Assembly: GCA_003439945.1 (NCBI GenBank)
Contig: QVRM01005932.1
Coordinates: 1 to 64,000 of the forward strand
Source: Dermanyssus gallinae
Taxonomy: Eukaryota; Arthropoda; Arachnida; Mesostigmata; Dermanyssidae
Direction of reading: 5' to 3'
Length of the DNA stretch: 64,000 nt
The notes under the pieces were generated by a model. The model ran no database searches and was not told the origin of the DNA. It worked only from the letters and a program-made list of their open reading frames with translations. Shown in pieces: positions 54,121 through 64,000 of the stretch (positions within the stretch are counted from its first letter, which is position 1; each line of letters begins with the position of its first letter). Made by a program: the position numbers and the translations under genes.

Positions 54121-56834
54121 TCAGCGGTTCTTTAGCAATTCGTCTTTAGTAATCCGCCTTCGAGCTGCCTTTGCTGACTTGTTGTTGTTGTTGTTGTTGT
54201 AGCCATTGTTATTGTTGGTGTTGGTATTGTTGCTCGGATTGTCGTGGTGGAAGATGGTGCTGGGGCCATCTGTTGGTGTTGCTGCTATTGATGTACTTCT
54301 CGTCAATATTGCTGCTGCTGTTGTTTGTGTTGTTGTTGTTGTGCTTCTACTTCTTATTCTTGTTCTTCTTTTTCTTCTTGGTTTTCTTCCGTATTTTTCT
54401 TTTGTCATTCGTGTCGCTGTTATTGTGTTCCGTTTTACTGATAGTGTTGTCCATGTTGTTGTTATTGTTGGCGTTGGCGTTCGCGTCGTTGTTGTTGTTA
54501 ATGTTGGCGTTGTTGTTGTTGTTGTTTATGTTGTTGTTGTTGTTGTTGGTGTTGTCGTTGCTTCTGTTTGTGTTGTCATTGCTTCTGTTATGCCTACGTT
54601 TGTTATAGGTTCTGCTATTTCTGTTGCTCTGCTTATTGGTATTCTAGCTGGTGTTGTTGTTGTTGTTGCAGTCGTTGTTGCTGGTGCTGTGATTTCTACG
54701 TTTGCTATAGGTTCTGCTGTTTCTGTTATTGATACTGTAGCTGGTGGTCTCGCTGCAGCCATCGCGTTCGCTGTTTGCTTGTTGTGTTTTGTATCGTAGC
54801 TGTTATCGTCAGGGCGTGCTCTTTTCTGGCCACACAGGCGGCCGTCTCCATCGCAAGGATCCGCGAACATCATTCCAATTGGCGATTTTTTCGTCGAAGC
54901 ACGACGGTAGGAATTCGTAGCCGCAATAGAAGCGCGTGTCTGTTTTTTCGTCATCCGCTCTGAATCGTCCATTGCCGAGGCTGTTACGAAAATAATCACA
55001 CAGGTGGCGAACACCAGAATAAGAGAGGACACCGCTGCGAGCCATATCACTTTGCACATATGTGTAAATCCAGGACGGCGATCAATATCCTGCAGGATGC
55101 GCGTTGACTTCCCCTTGTCTTGACCAAACACCCACGAATGTTTGCGTTCCGTCAGCAGGCTGGAATCTAGCATGAATGTATCTCTGTTAGCTTGAAGCAT
55201 TGAAACGATGACCAAAAGACCACCTATAGCGCAGAATGCATTTGAATTGAATTGAATTGAAACATATTGGTAGTAATAGTAGTAGTAGTAGTAGTAGTAT
55301 ATACGTAATGGCGTTAACGTATTATAACAGTATTTGTAACAAAATTGTGACATTGAGGCCATGCGTGCGAATAAACATTCGTATGTGTGTAAGTGTCGTG
55401 AAAAAAAAAGCACAAGTAGTGGAGTGATGCAGTAGCTGTTGTGGAAAGCAACAACACTTGAAAGAACTTTGCAACAAAATAGAGAATATGTATGGGTTTT
55501 GTGTATATTCTCTTTAGCTATTCTTCAGCGTTAAAGAAAAGCGGCTGCTGCTAACGTACCTGTATATGCGAACGCAGAAGATCAAATGGCGTAGTGGCTA
55601 GTGCCAATCCGCACAGCAAGTGCAAGGAGTATGTTTTTTCAGCATATAAACAATATGTGCATAGGCACGCACAATAACAAGTTTGCTAAACATGCGGATA
55701 GCCTGGTGTTTTGCTGTTTAGGTCTATTCCTTTCGGCGACGATATCTTCGGAGATTCATAAAACGTTGAAAAGCGAGTATAAGTTTGTAAGTATGTGCCG
55801 TGGTGACAATTTCGTTGCTAGAGATCTAGGGTTTCATTACCTTTGGTAGGTAATAGTCATGCATTTTTTGTGGTCTCTATTTACCTATCCTGTTACTTTG
55901 TTCCAGTACGCTATAACTGTTGATCATTGACTAAAGGTCATCCCCCTTCACCCCTCCCCCCATTACGCAAATAGAAGCGCTGTAAAAAGGCAAACAAGCC
56001 ATCATAATGAGTCTTCGAATTCAAATCTCTCGACACCTCGCAAGGACAAGAAACGGAACAAAAACGGCCTTAAAAAAATTAAAACAGTTTTTAAGGCCGT
56101 TGTTTAGAGGATAGTCTAATTTTTTTATATTTCTAGACTATCCTCCGTCCCCTACGGGCTTGGCACTTAACCCGAGGTGTACCTTCAATGCACCGAGGGC
56201 CGGACATGTTAAGATATCTAGCGTTTTTCCAACAGTCCTTGTGGCAGCATGACCGCTGACTCTCAGCAGCGGTATGGTTTACTATCGTTTCGTAATGAGC
56301 ATCGCTCAAAGAAAATTCGACCAACAACAGGAATCGAGCCGGGCGATCCTTGTTAGCTGAAATTATGTGGTCGATTGAATGATCGACTAATCGTTCACTT
56401 AGCTAAATGTGATTGTGTAGCATTGATTGACCGACGTCATTGACCCTAGCTAGCTGATAATAAGGTCATATAGGGCTCCTCCTGCCGAGGAATGCATAGA
56501 TACGTAGGCAGGTAGAAAGAGAGAAAGACGAAAGAGAAGAAGAAGATGGGAGCGAGAGAGAGCGAGAGGGGGAATTACAATCAAAACGAACGCTAATTTG
56601 ACGGAACAAAATAAGTATTGTGCAGCAACGCAACGCATGTAGCTGTGTCCGCATACCCACGAAGCTATTAGCTTGACTGTTCAGGTCGGAGGCGATGGTG
56701 CTGTCGTTGTAGTCGCACCGTGACAGGAGCTTATCGGGCGTATGTCGCTTGGTCCGCAGCGCAGTGGGTTGTTCGACGCGCAACGCCTCTTTGCTGGACT
56801 TCGAATGAGAGCCGAGATGTGATGACGCTGACAT
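54121..56834 (-). pseudogene. Two-exon membrane protein gene, U5 copy, nonsense in the Thr tract
   Basis: Exon 1 is 56834-56657; exon 2 starts at 55223. It shares the KSP-type change and the gttta-derived TAA (54526) with U3. The downstream Thr/Asn-rich tail (54408-54121) is open in its own frame. A (GTA)n run just 5' of the acceptor (55270-55300) is longest here. Confidence 0.6.
56063..56145. repeat. Twin intronic inverted repeats (U5)
   Basis: AACGGCCTTAA/TTAAGGCCGTT (56063-56073, 56091-56101) and GAGGATAGTCTA/TAGACTATCCTC (56107-56118, 56134-56145). Confidence 0.85.
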
Positions 56835-57532
56835 CGGAATCGGTAGTGGGCGCACGCGGCGGCGGCGACGGCGGAGGCAGCAGCAGCAGCGTCGGCGATG
56901 TCACACGAGACGAACGAGGGGTCCACGAGGCGGTCCACGAGAGACTGACAACCACAAGGCCGGAAAGGCCAGCGTTCGAAGGCCCGCCTGCCTGGCGCGA
57001 CTGGCGCTCGCTAACGTCGTTCGTTCGACGTGCTTTGCGATACGACCTGTCTTGCCCTGCCCAAGCAACCAACCAACCACCTCAGCAGAGTTTACCGTCT
57101 ACAGTCTCCAGTCGCTACTGGCTGGCGACTCTCAATGGCTGCGCCTGCTGCGGCGCTGGATTCAAACACGCACTGCCGCCGCTTCGTTGTTGATATGCGA
57201 CCGTGTGCCGTCGTTGCTAGTGCAGCTGTGAATGCACAGAGCCAATGGAAGTAGCAGAAAGATAATAGATCACTTTGTGTGTGTGTTCGTGAGTGTGTGT
57301 GTGTGCGAGTGTGTGGCCTTATGGCTGTGTAGGCTGACCAAAGACAGCTGGAATCTCCGATCGATGTCCGATTTATCTCGCCCTCGACCCCGCGCCAAAA
57401 TCGAACGTGACTGCTCCCCCCTGCTTTTAACAACTCTCCCGCCTCGGGGTTGTACCCACTGTCGTAGGGGTAGAGCCGCAGTAATGTTGCCGCTTGCCGG
57501 CGATCTCTGTTGCTCTTGTGGTTGATTCGATG

Positions 57533-57720
57533 TCACGCCGCAGGCTCGTTCTCTGGCATCGCCAGATTTTCCCGTTCCGTTAGTATCTGGCCGAATGTCA
57601 ACTGCCGAAGACCGGAGATCTCTGCCATGTCCCCCTGCAAGAGCTCCCTACTGAACTTCCTGTTGTTAAGGAATTGGGAATCGGATATAAAGGCTTCAAA
57701 AACCTTAGTGATTCTAATCT
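57533..57720 (-). CDS. Candidate terminal exon, U5 copy, fused to upstream frame
   Basis: A 2 nt deletion (gattctaatc) places the conserved frame in register with the upstream - frame, giving a 98-codon frame 57829-57533. A further small deletion (gagcttttttcttc) lies near 57780. Confidence 0.35.
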
Positions 57721-58252
57721 TACATCTCTTACACTTGTGTATCGCTGCAGTCACACAGTCGTGGCGGGCCCTGTCGAGCTTTTTTCTTCTACTCCTGTTC
57801 AAGTTCCGTTCATTCCTTCCTTCTGCCACTTTTACGGCGCCTACCGCAAGCAGCTTAATATCCGTAATAGGCAGACCCGTTTGTGTCTATGTGCACGAGG
57901 TTCCCACTGTAAGGGACACTCGAATGTCGCGGATGCCACTTCCTTTGCCGGTCGGCTGAAAATGCTTTGACAGTGTCTGTCAACGCCCTCTGTTTCTTCT
58001 AATCCATTTAAATCGAGATGAAAGTCGGAGGCCTTTGTTGTGTACGCGGAAACAACATCCGGCTCCTACTTTTCTGTACCGCAAAAACCAGACTCAGCTT
58101 TGTTAATTCAATTTCGTCACGCGTGTGCCCCGAAGCACAATCCCGTTCAGAGTTGTCGGTCAGGAATGTATTTTTTTCAACCGGTTCCATTGCCGGGTAA
58201 AGACTATTGTATAGTGTTTATACCATGTTGACTTGTGACTCATTAGTTTTAG

Positions 58253-60086
58253 CACTACAAGCGTGACGCCAAGGCTAATTTTTATAAGACGTGATTTAGG
58301 CAACTCGAGGGTGACACTTCCAATTTTTGGAACTTTAATAATGGTTCGTGTGGCAGAGCCAGAAAGTCGGTGGAACTTCCCACTACTCTGGAAGCCAGTC
58401 CAGGGCTTGCGACTGACCCAACGGATATAGTGACAAAGCTTAATCACAATTTTGCTACGGTGGGATCCAATACAGTAAAGGCTCTTCAAGTCAAGGAAAA
58501 CGTTCAGCCAGCTCTGGAGGCCACCTGGTTTAAGAAAGACTTGTCATTCTCTTTTTTGCCAGTAAGTACGCCGGAGGTACAGAGACGTTTAGAATCTACA
58601 AAGGCTTCCTGGGGCTGCAAGAATCCCAGACCGATTGCTAAAGCTGTCCTCCGCCACTCTTTCTCGTCCATTGGCGCATATTATAAACCGTTCCCTGACT
58701 ACTGGTGTTGTTCCCGCTAGACTAAAGGTGTTCACAATTATTCCCTTATTTAAAAATAAGGGCGATCGTAAAAATCCGAATAATTACCGACCAATTTAGT
58801 GGATTACCTCTCAAAGCTATTTGAAAAGGTATTTAAGTCCAGGCGCGAAGGGCACCTTAGTTCGATTGGTTTCTTTTCAAGGAATCAGTTTGGATTTCGT
58901 AAGGCACGCTCAACGGAGCTTGCCCTCGCTCATCTATATCAGGAGGTCGCAAAGTCTTTCCAGGACAACCAACTTTGCCTTGGCGTCATTTTAAATGTTT
59001 CTGCCGCCTTTAACTGTGTAAATCATTCGTTGTTCTTACATATGCTCGAAAAACTTGGTTGTGATAGCACTGCTGTGTCTTGGTTTAGGTCATACCTAGC
59101 GGAGAGGCAGCAGGCGGTAAAGGTAGGTTGGTTTGAAGAACTAAACATCGGGACGCCGCAAAGGTCAATCTTAGGACCGTTTATGTTTATCTTTTTAATC
59201 AACTTCATTATCGAAGAGATCGCGTCAGAAGGGTCATGTACGCCCATCGTCTATGCTGATGATACGACCTTACTTGTTCGTATTCAACCATCTGCGATAC
59301 AGGCTGACGTACAGAAGGCTATGCAAGTAGTAGAGTATGCTGTTCTTGGGTTTGAAAAATCGGTCTGGTGATAAGTGCAACCAAAACTGGACTCATGTTG
59401 TTTCACTCTGCCAAAAGGGCCACGCAGGTTCAAATGCTGAAGCTCAATGGAACGGAAGCGAAACTTTCCTCTACTATCGAATGTCTGGGCTCAACTTTAC
59501 ATGAGACGCTTAGATGGCATGATCACTTAGACGTTATTACGCCTAAATGCTATGCAGTCATTTCATCTATTCGTCGTCTACGAGAACTAGGAGTGCCTGT
59601 CGAGGCTCTTCTTATGGTGTATAAAATGCTATTAGTGCCAATTTATTGTTATGGTATTTCAATTTGAGGATTTCATAATAAAGGTGTAACTCATAGGGCC
59701 GAAGTCATTCAGAATGGTGCCCTCAGGGTAGTATTTAACCTGCGCCGCAGCGATTCGGTTTGCAAGTGTTTTCAAGACTTTAAGCTTTTACCACTTAGGG
59801 ATATTTACAGGGTAAAAATTGTCATGCTTGCATTTAAGATGTATAGAAGAATTATTCAGGATGATGCTGTTTTTCCTATAAGAGCTGCTGTTAGACGCAC
59901 AACTCGACGTGCAACGGAATTTGTGAGGCCAGTAGCTCTAAAGCAGTCCACTCGTCATACTCTCGCATACACCCTGCCGACTATCTGGACCGAACTCCCA
60001 AAGAAATTCGTGTACTTACCTCAGTCAGATTATTTAAACGTAAGGTGAAAATATGGGTAACGAGTAAAAACTCTAGTCAAAACTAG
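58253..60086 (+). mobile_element. LINE-A fragment, U5 copy
   Basis: RT frame 58799-59371 has NQFGFRKARSTELALAHLYQ and IVYADDTTLLVRI. A 12 bp in-frame loss (ggttggtttgaagaac) and the gaaaaatcggtctgg frameshift shared with U2 are present. Confidence 0.85.
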
Positions 60087-60896
60087 TTATTCGTCAATAG
60101 GTTGAAGAAAGCGTGTCATGTATTTGAACGGGAGAAGTTCCGCTGAATAACCCTCATTGTTGTTCCGTGAATAAACCTCAAAAATTAATTAATAATTAGA
60201 TTTGTCTCTACACTATGCAGAGTCATAGCCTACACGTGACAGAATATATAGTATTATATATAATTACGGACAGAAATCTTGTTTACCTAGGAAACCTAAG
60301 AAAGGATAATTATTAGTAATTGTTGTAGATCGCCACAGATCGATTAGACGTCATAGATAAAAGCCCTCATAAAGCTGGCGTATCAGTTTGTCGAAATGGC
60401 CTATTAGTGAGTCCGTAATATATCATATTTCGGACAATAATATTATGGTGGCCATTGAAATTCGAATTTAGAGCTAGATGAATGCTAACATTTGTCCTAT
60501 CATAATAAGACGTGTAGTCGCGTGTCCACTCACTGTGTAGAGGGGCCAAAGAGTCCCGCTCGGTTTGCAACTGACGTCTCTTCCAAGGCGCTCTTATTTG
60601 GGAGCACGATTATGGTCAAAACCACAATACATACATACATTGACGTAAGCACACGTATTGTATATCCTGTTCTGTCGCTCTTGTCGACATTAAATGTCCG
60701 TTACCTTGGCATCTTAGGTTTGCGTTGGGTAATATAGCTTTAGTGAATGGCGTTTTGACGCTGTATACTTTCAATAACTTAAATTAAAAACCACTTCCTA
60801 AAAAATCATTTTAATTCTAGGTGCGTAGAAAGTGCCGAAGTATTAACATAATTTTAATTATAATATAGTGAAAAAAATACTTATAAATCTAAGAGT

Positions 60897-61010
60897 ATGC
60901 ACCAAGAATTGAGAGCACTCGGACTAAGTTTGCTTGTGAGTCTCACACTTGTCGCTGCTGATTGCTGCCGGCGCATGTGCATCATATATTCCCAAAGCCT
61001 CCCATATTAA
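60897..61010 (+). CDS. Small secreted cysteine-containing peptide, U5 copy
   Basis: Same 37-codon frame, Y at residue 31. Confidence 0.45.
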   Translation: MHQELRALGLSLLVSLTLVAADCCRRMCIIYSQSLPY

Positions 61011-61428
61011 AACAGGAAAAAATCAGGTGTTGTCTGTTTTTGGACAGGTATGCACCCGTTGACGACGGTGTGCAACTGCATTTTATCCTTCTTCACCAAA
61101 AAAAAACGTTCAAAGATACAACTATCTCAATACACCTTTTGTGTTGTACAGGTAAGTTGCCGTTACTTGAGACTTGTTTGAGGAACGCTACCGTTGTCTA
61201 CTTTCATTGCAACTAGTTTTGCTAGATGTAGAAGGAACCGTGGCATCATACATTTATAAAAAACGAACAGATACGTAGGCGTAGAGAAGAAGCATGACAT
61301 GTTTCTCTTCTGCGCATATTCAGACACCTTTTAACCAAAGAACAATAGTAATTATAATGATATTGTTTGAAATAGTTAATTAATTAGTTCATACTCACGT
61401 GTACGTTCATATGACGTAGAATGATACC

Positions 61429-61600
61429 CAATAAAGTAACTAGAACTGCATTAAAAAAGGGTGGATTAAAAATAAATAAAGAAAAACAGAAATAAGAACA
61501 TTAGTAACATTAGCCAATAAAGTAACTAGAACTGCATTTAAAAAAGGGTGGATTAAAAATAAATAAAGAAAGGCAGAAATAAGAACATTAGTAACATTAG
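61429..61600 (+). repeat. ~86 bp tandem duplication, two copies (U5 end)
   Basis: Starts at 61429 and 61515. Confidence 0.8.
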
Positions 61601-61699
61601 CCAGTTACATTTGTAGGGCGAGGCTACCTGCGCATGACAGAGAAAAATGGCAGGTACGTGTGTCTTCCGTTCAGTTGACGCAATACGTGTTAGGACATC

Positions 61700-61942
61700 A
61701 TGGCGTTCCCATTGCAAATTTTAAGGATTGAGAGGCAGCGAGGTGTTATTACATTTCAAACCCCGGAAGATATTCAGCCGGCCAATATTTATCGCAGGAT
61801 AAGGCCGAATACGAAGGAGACTGTGTTTGTCACGGCTGAACTCATCGACAAGGTGAACAACCTAATGAGAAGTGATCGGCTTGTCCTAATGCGAGTGTTG
61901 ACAGTGTGGCGGGGTCATCGGGCCTTATGGCCCGGCCTATGA
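61700..61942 (+). CDS. Short gene start truncated by R1-A, U5/U6 junction copy
   Basis: Open as in U0, U2 and U3, with TATA-like box, initiator and donor-like AAG|GTGAAC conserved. Confidence 0.4.
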   Translation: MAFPLQILRIERQRGVITFQTPEDIQPANIYRRIRPNTKETVFVTAELIDKVNNLMRSDRLVLMRVLTVWRGHRALWPGL

Positions 61943-62478
61943 CACTTGTAGCAGTTGGGGAGCCTAATCCACTCTTCAGGTCTGCACCACCTCGAGCCCA
62001 GCTTGAGGGTCTTGCGGGAGCATATGGCTCTTGCCGCCGCCGGGGACGCCGTAACCAGTGCGAACCAAACTTCAGCTCTTCCGAGCCTTGGCTCGGTAGC
62101 TGTGATCTTGGCGCCGGCCGGAAGCTGCAAGGCCTTTTGCAGTTCCCTTTCGACCTGCTCCCTGTCCAAGAGTGGGTCAATCCTCCACAGGGCGATGGTC
62201 TGCCCCTGGTTAAGCTCTTGGCAGTCGGCCTGCATCTTTGCAGATTCCCGAATGGCCGCCGCCATTTTTTCTCCTGCGCCCTTTTCACTCTCCTCTATTC
62301 TAATTATAACGCCACCCTCCTTACTTTTAACTACCCCCCTAGCCGTTATCCCGGCGCCTTCCTGCTGCCTGACTTGTTCTCTGAATTTGCTTTATGGCCC
62401 CTATTGTCAAGTGACCTTTGCAAAACACGTGCTGGGCGTCTGATAGCAGGCCGTTCCCCTCCCTAGGGAACGAGCCCG
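61920..62478 (-). mobile_element. R1-A 5' fragment, U6 copy
   Basis: - frame 62265-61915 ends CYKCHRPGHKAR at the array junction, as in U3. Confidence 0.8.
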
Positions 62479-63490
62479 ACTAAAGCACCCCCGTCGCTGC
62501 AGTCGCTACTGTTTCTGGAAACGCCTGTATTAGGGTCGAGACCCCGGAAACCGAGACACCTTCTGGGCCCGGCGCCTTTCCCTGTTTGAGGCGCGTCGCG
62601 GCATCCTGCATCTCATACAAAGTGGGTTCCGAATAATCATCTCCCCCCCCCTGGTAGGGGGCGCAATCGAAGCGTGGGTGATGGGGAAGAACGCTTCGAT
62701 TGCATTTCGCGTCTTTTCTGTCGCGGAAAGAGCATCTCTGTACCTCTTAAAGCGGGAAACCCCCTAACCATCTTATAGGGGCGGCCCCAGAGGTCGTCTG
62801 TCAGCTTCTTAAGAAAGGTCCACCAGAAACGTTTCTTGCACTGGGTACTCGTTCTTAGGAAAGCAGGCCTTCCCTTTGGTTCTATGAGTGCCCTGAGGGA
62901 CCTCCGAAGCTGTTCAGCTTCCTGACGTCTGATAGGCGGATGCAGCGTCGGACGATTTACCATCGCGGCAGTAGTCACGTAGAATTCGATGATAAGGTAA
63001 TCGCTGAGAGGTTCCTCTTCCTGTAGCAGGAAGGTGAACGTACCCGTGTTAAAAATAAGGTCCTCGGTCGTTAACAGGTCGAGGACGGCGAGCCTCTTTC
63101 GGTAGTTCTGGCAGAGCCCCATGCGCTAACCGCCCCGCTAAAATCACCAGCTATGGCTGGAAGTGGAATATCCATTTAGTTAAAAGAAGAGGACAAATCG
63201 TCTGAAAACTTGTGCGGGTTGTCAAGCAGAACATTAGGGCTGCAGTAGCAGAAGTAAAAACGCCCAACGTTTGCTACGTCGATCCAGGTGAAACGATAGC
63301 CGTAGCCGTGATCGGAGATGCGGAGCTCGTTGCGACGTCCAGTACGATGCCCGTTGCCCTGTCGGTGACCACGAGCCGGGTCGGAAGACGGTTTTCCGCC
63401 CACCGGACGTTGGGTTCGCTAAGCAGCAGCAGACCGGCTACTAACTTGCTTCTCAGTCAATTTACGCGCACGCGTATTTGTAGCTAAATT
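62479..63490 (-). mobile_element. R1-B ORF2 5' fragment, U6 copy
   Basis: - frames 63403-63176 and 63122-62637. One extra C in the C-run at 62643 relative to U3 splits the linker frame. Confidence 0.8.
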
Positions 63491-64000
63491 TGGGATGAAA
63501 AATATAAAATCGTTGACTCCTTAGTGTAACACAGTCGCAGCCAATACATTAGTTGTGTATGGCTAATTGTTACTTAATTTAGGCATTGCTTTCTTAAAAA
63601 TTGAGCATAAATTCCTGGTTGCTATTTTTATACTGATTCGTTCCTGCTGAATCGGAGTTGCTTTCCGCAAATTGCGATATGGAATCATACACCAACTTGC
63701 AACGAAGGTAAAATGTGTAAGGTTCATCTAAGAATCGGTGACCAAGTAGCTCTAGAAAATAAAGTGCTGTTTACTGTGCACTAAGTAGTGGCACTGATAA
63801 ACGTTTGAGCCCTAAATAGAATCCACTAACTACGATAACTTTGGCCATACGTATATCGTGTTGCTCTTGTATACGTTTATTGCGCGCCGCTAATAGGAGG
63901 TTTAAGTATCGCCCAAAGACGTAGGGTACGTCCGGCAAAAAAAACACGCAAGAGAAACCACTCTGACGATGCAGTGCGATGCATCTGTCACGCACGTGAG
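63491..64000. other. AT-rich spacer, U6, runs off the window
   Basis: Same spacer as 3871-4936; the short - frame 63771-63995 is present. Confidence 0.5.

Larger units (their letters stand above)
50481..61919 (+). repeat. Array unit U5 (11,439 bp), mosaic
   Basis: Complete unit assembled from different variant types: left end U4-like, ~51110-52930 U2-like, ~52960-57700 U3-like, LINE-A part U2-like. Confidence 0.95.
61920..64000 (+). repeat. Array unit U6, left end only
   Basis: The unit continues past the window edge. Variants are almost those of U3 (27670-29750). Confidence 0.95.

Overview
The window is eukaryotic, most likely arthropod, nuclear DNA. The grounds are an R1-clade non-LTR retrotransposon, a CR1/L2-type LINE, spliced-gene signals (GT donors, AG acceptors), an arthropod-style TCAGTT initiator, and abundant micro- and minisatellites. 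I see no bacterial-type operon, rRNA, confident tRNA or CRISPR array. The species cannot be fixed from sequence alone.

Most of the window is one head-to-tail array of an ~11.4 kb compound unit. Taking the junction inside the R1-A gag fragment as the boundary, the units are U0 (1-2304, right end only), U1 (2305-9657, cut short), a non-array island (9658-16170), U2 (16171-27669), U3 (27670-39108), U4 (39109-50480), U5 (50481-61919) and U6 (61920-64000, left end only). In + strand order each unit holds: a truncated R1-A gag fragment (-); a 5' fragment of a second R1-type ORF2, R1-B (-); an AT-rich spacer; a GC-rich stretch with a GAAGTTGCGCATG minisatellite; a two-exon gene on the - strand; a candidate short terminal exon (-); a dead CR1/L2-like LINE (LINE-A, +); a 37-codon secreted cysteine peptide reading frame (+); and a short gene start with a TATA-like box and initiator (+) that runs into the next R1-A fragment.

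The most gene-like content is the two-exon - strand gene (intact model 5971-8713, 440 aa). It encodes a predicted type II membrane protein with a polar N-terminus, one transmembrane helix and a long Thr-rich, mucin-like tail encoded by GTT/AAC repeats. Only the U1 copy is open throughout. U2 is frameshifted, U3 and U5 share a nonsense codon, and U4 has a deletion through the membrane helix plus a damaged acceptor. All five copies have an identical exon 1 layout.

The island 9658-16170 contains the long version of R1-A (ORF1 and ORF2 with an ATGTTAA overlap), which runs straight into U2. The other units keep only the 5' part of R1-A, joined to foreign sequence, so the array junction cut through a retrotransposon. 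The copies are mosaics. A tract of U5 (about 51.11-52.93 kb) carries U2-type variants, the middle of U5 matches U3, and 57.9-64 kb matches 23.7-29.8 kb, giving hints of a three-unit (~34.3 kb) higher-order period. Unit-specific events include a 325 bp LTR-like insertion in U3, an internal LINE deletion in U3 and a filler-DNA deletion at the U5 end.
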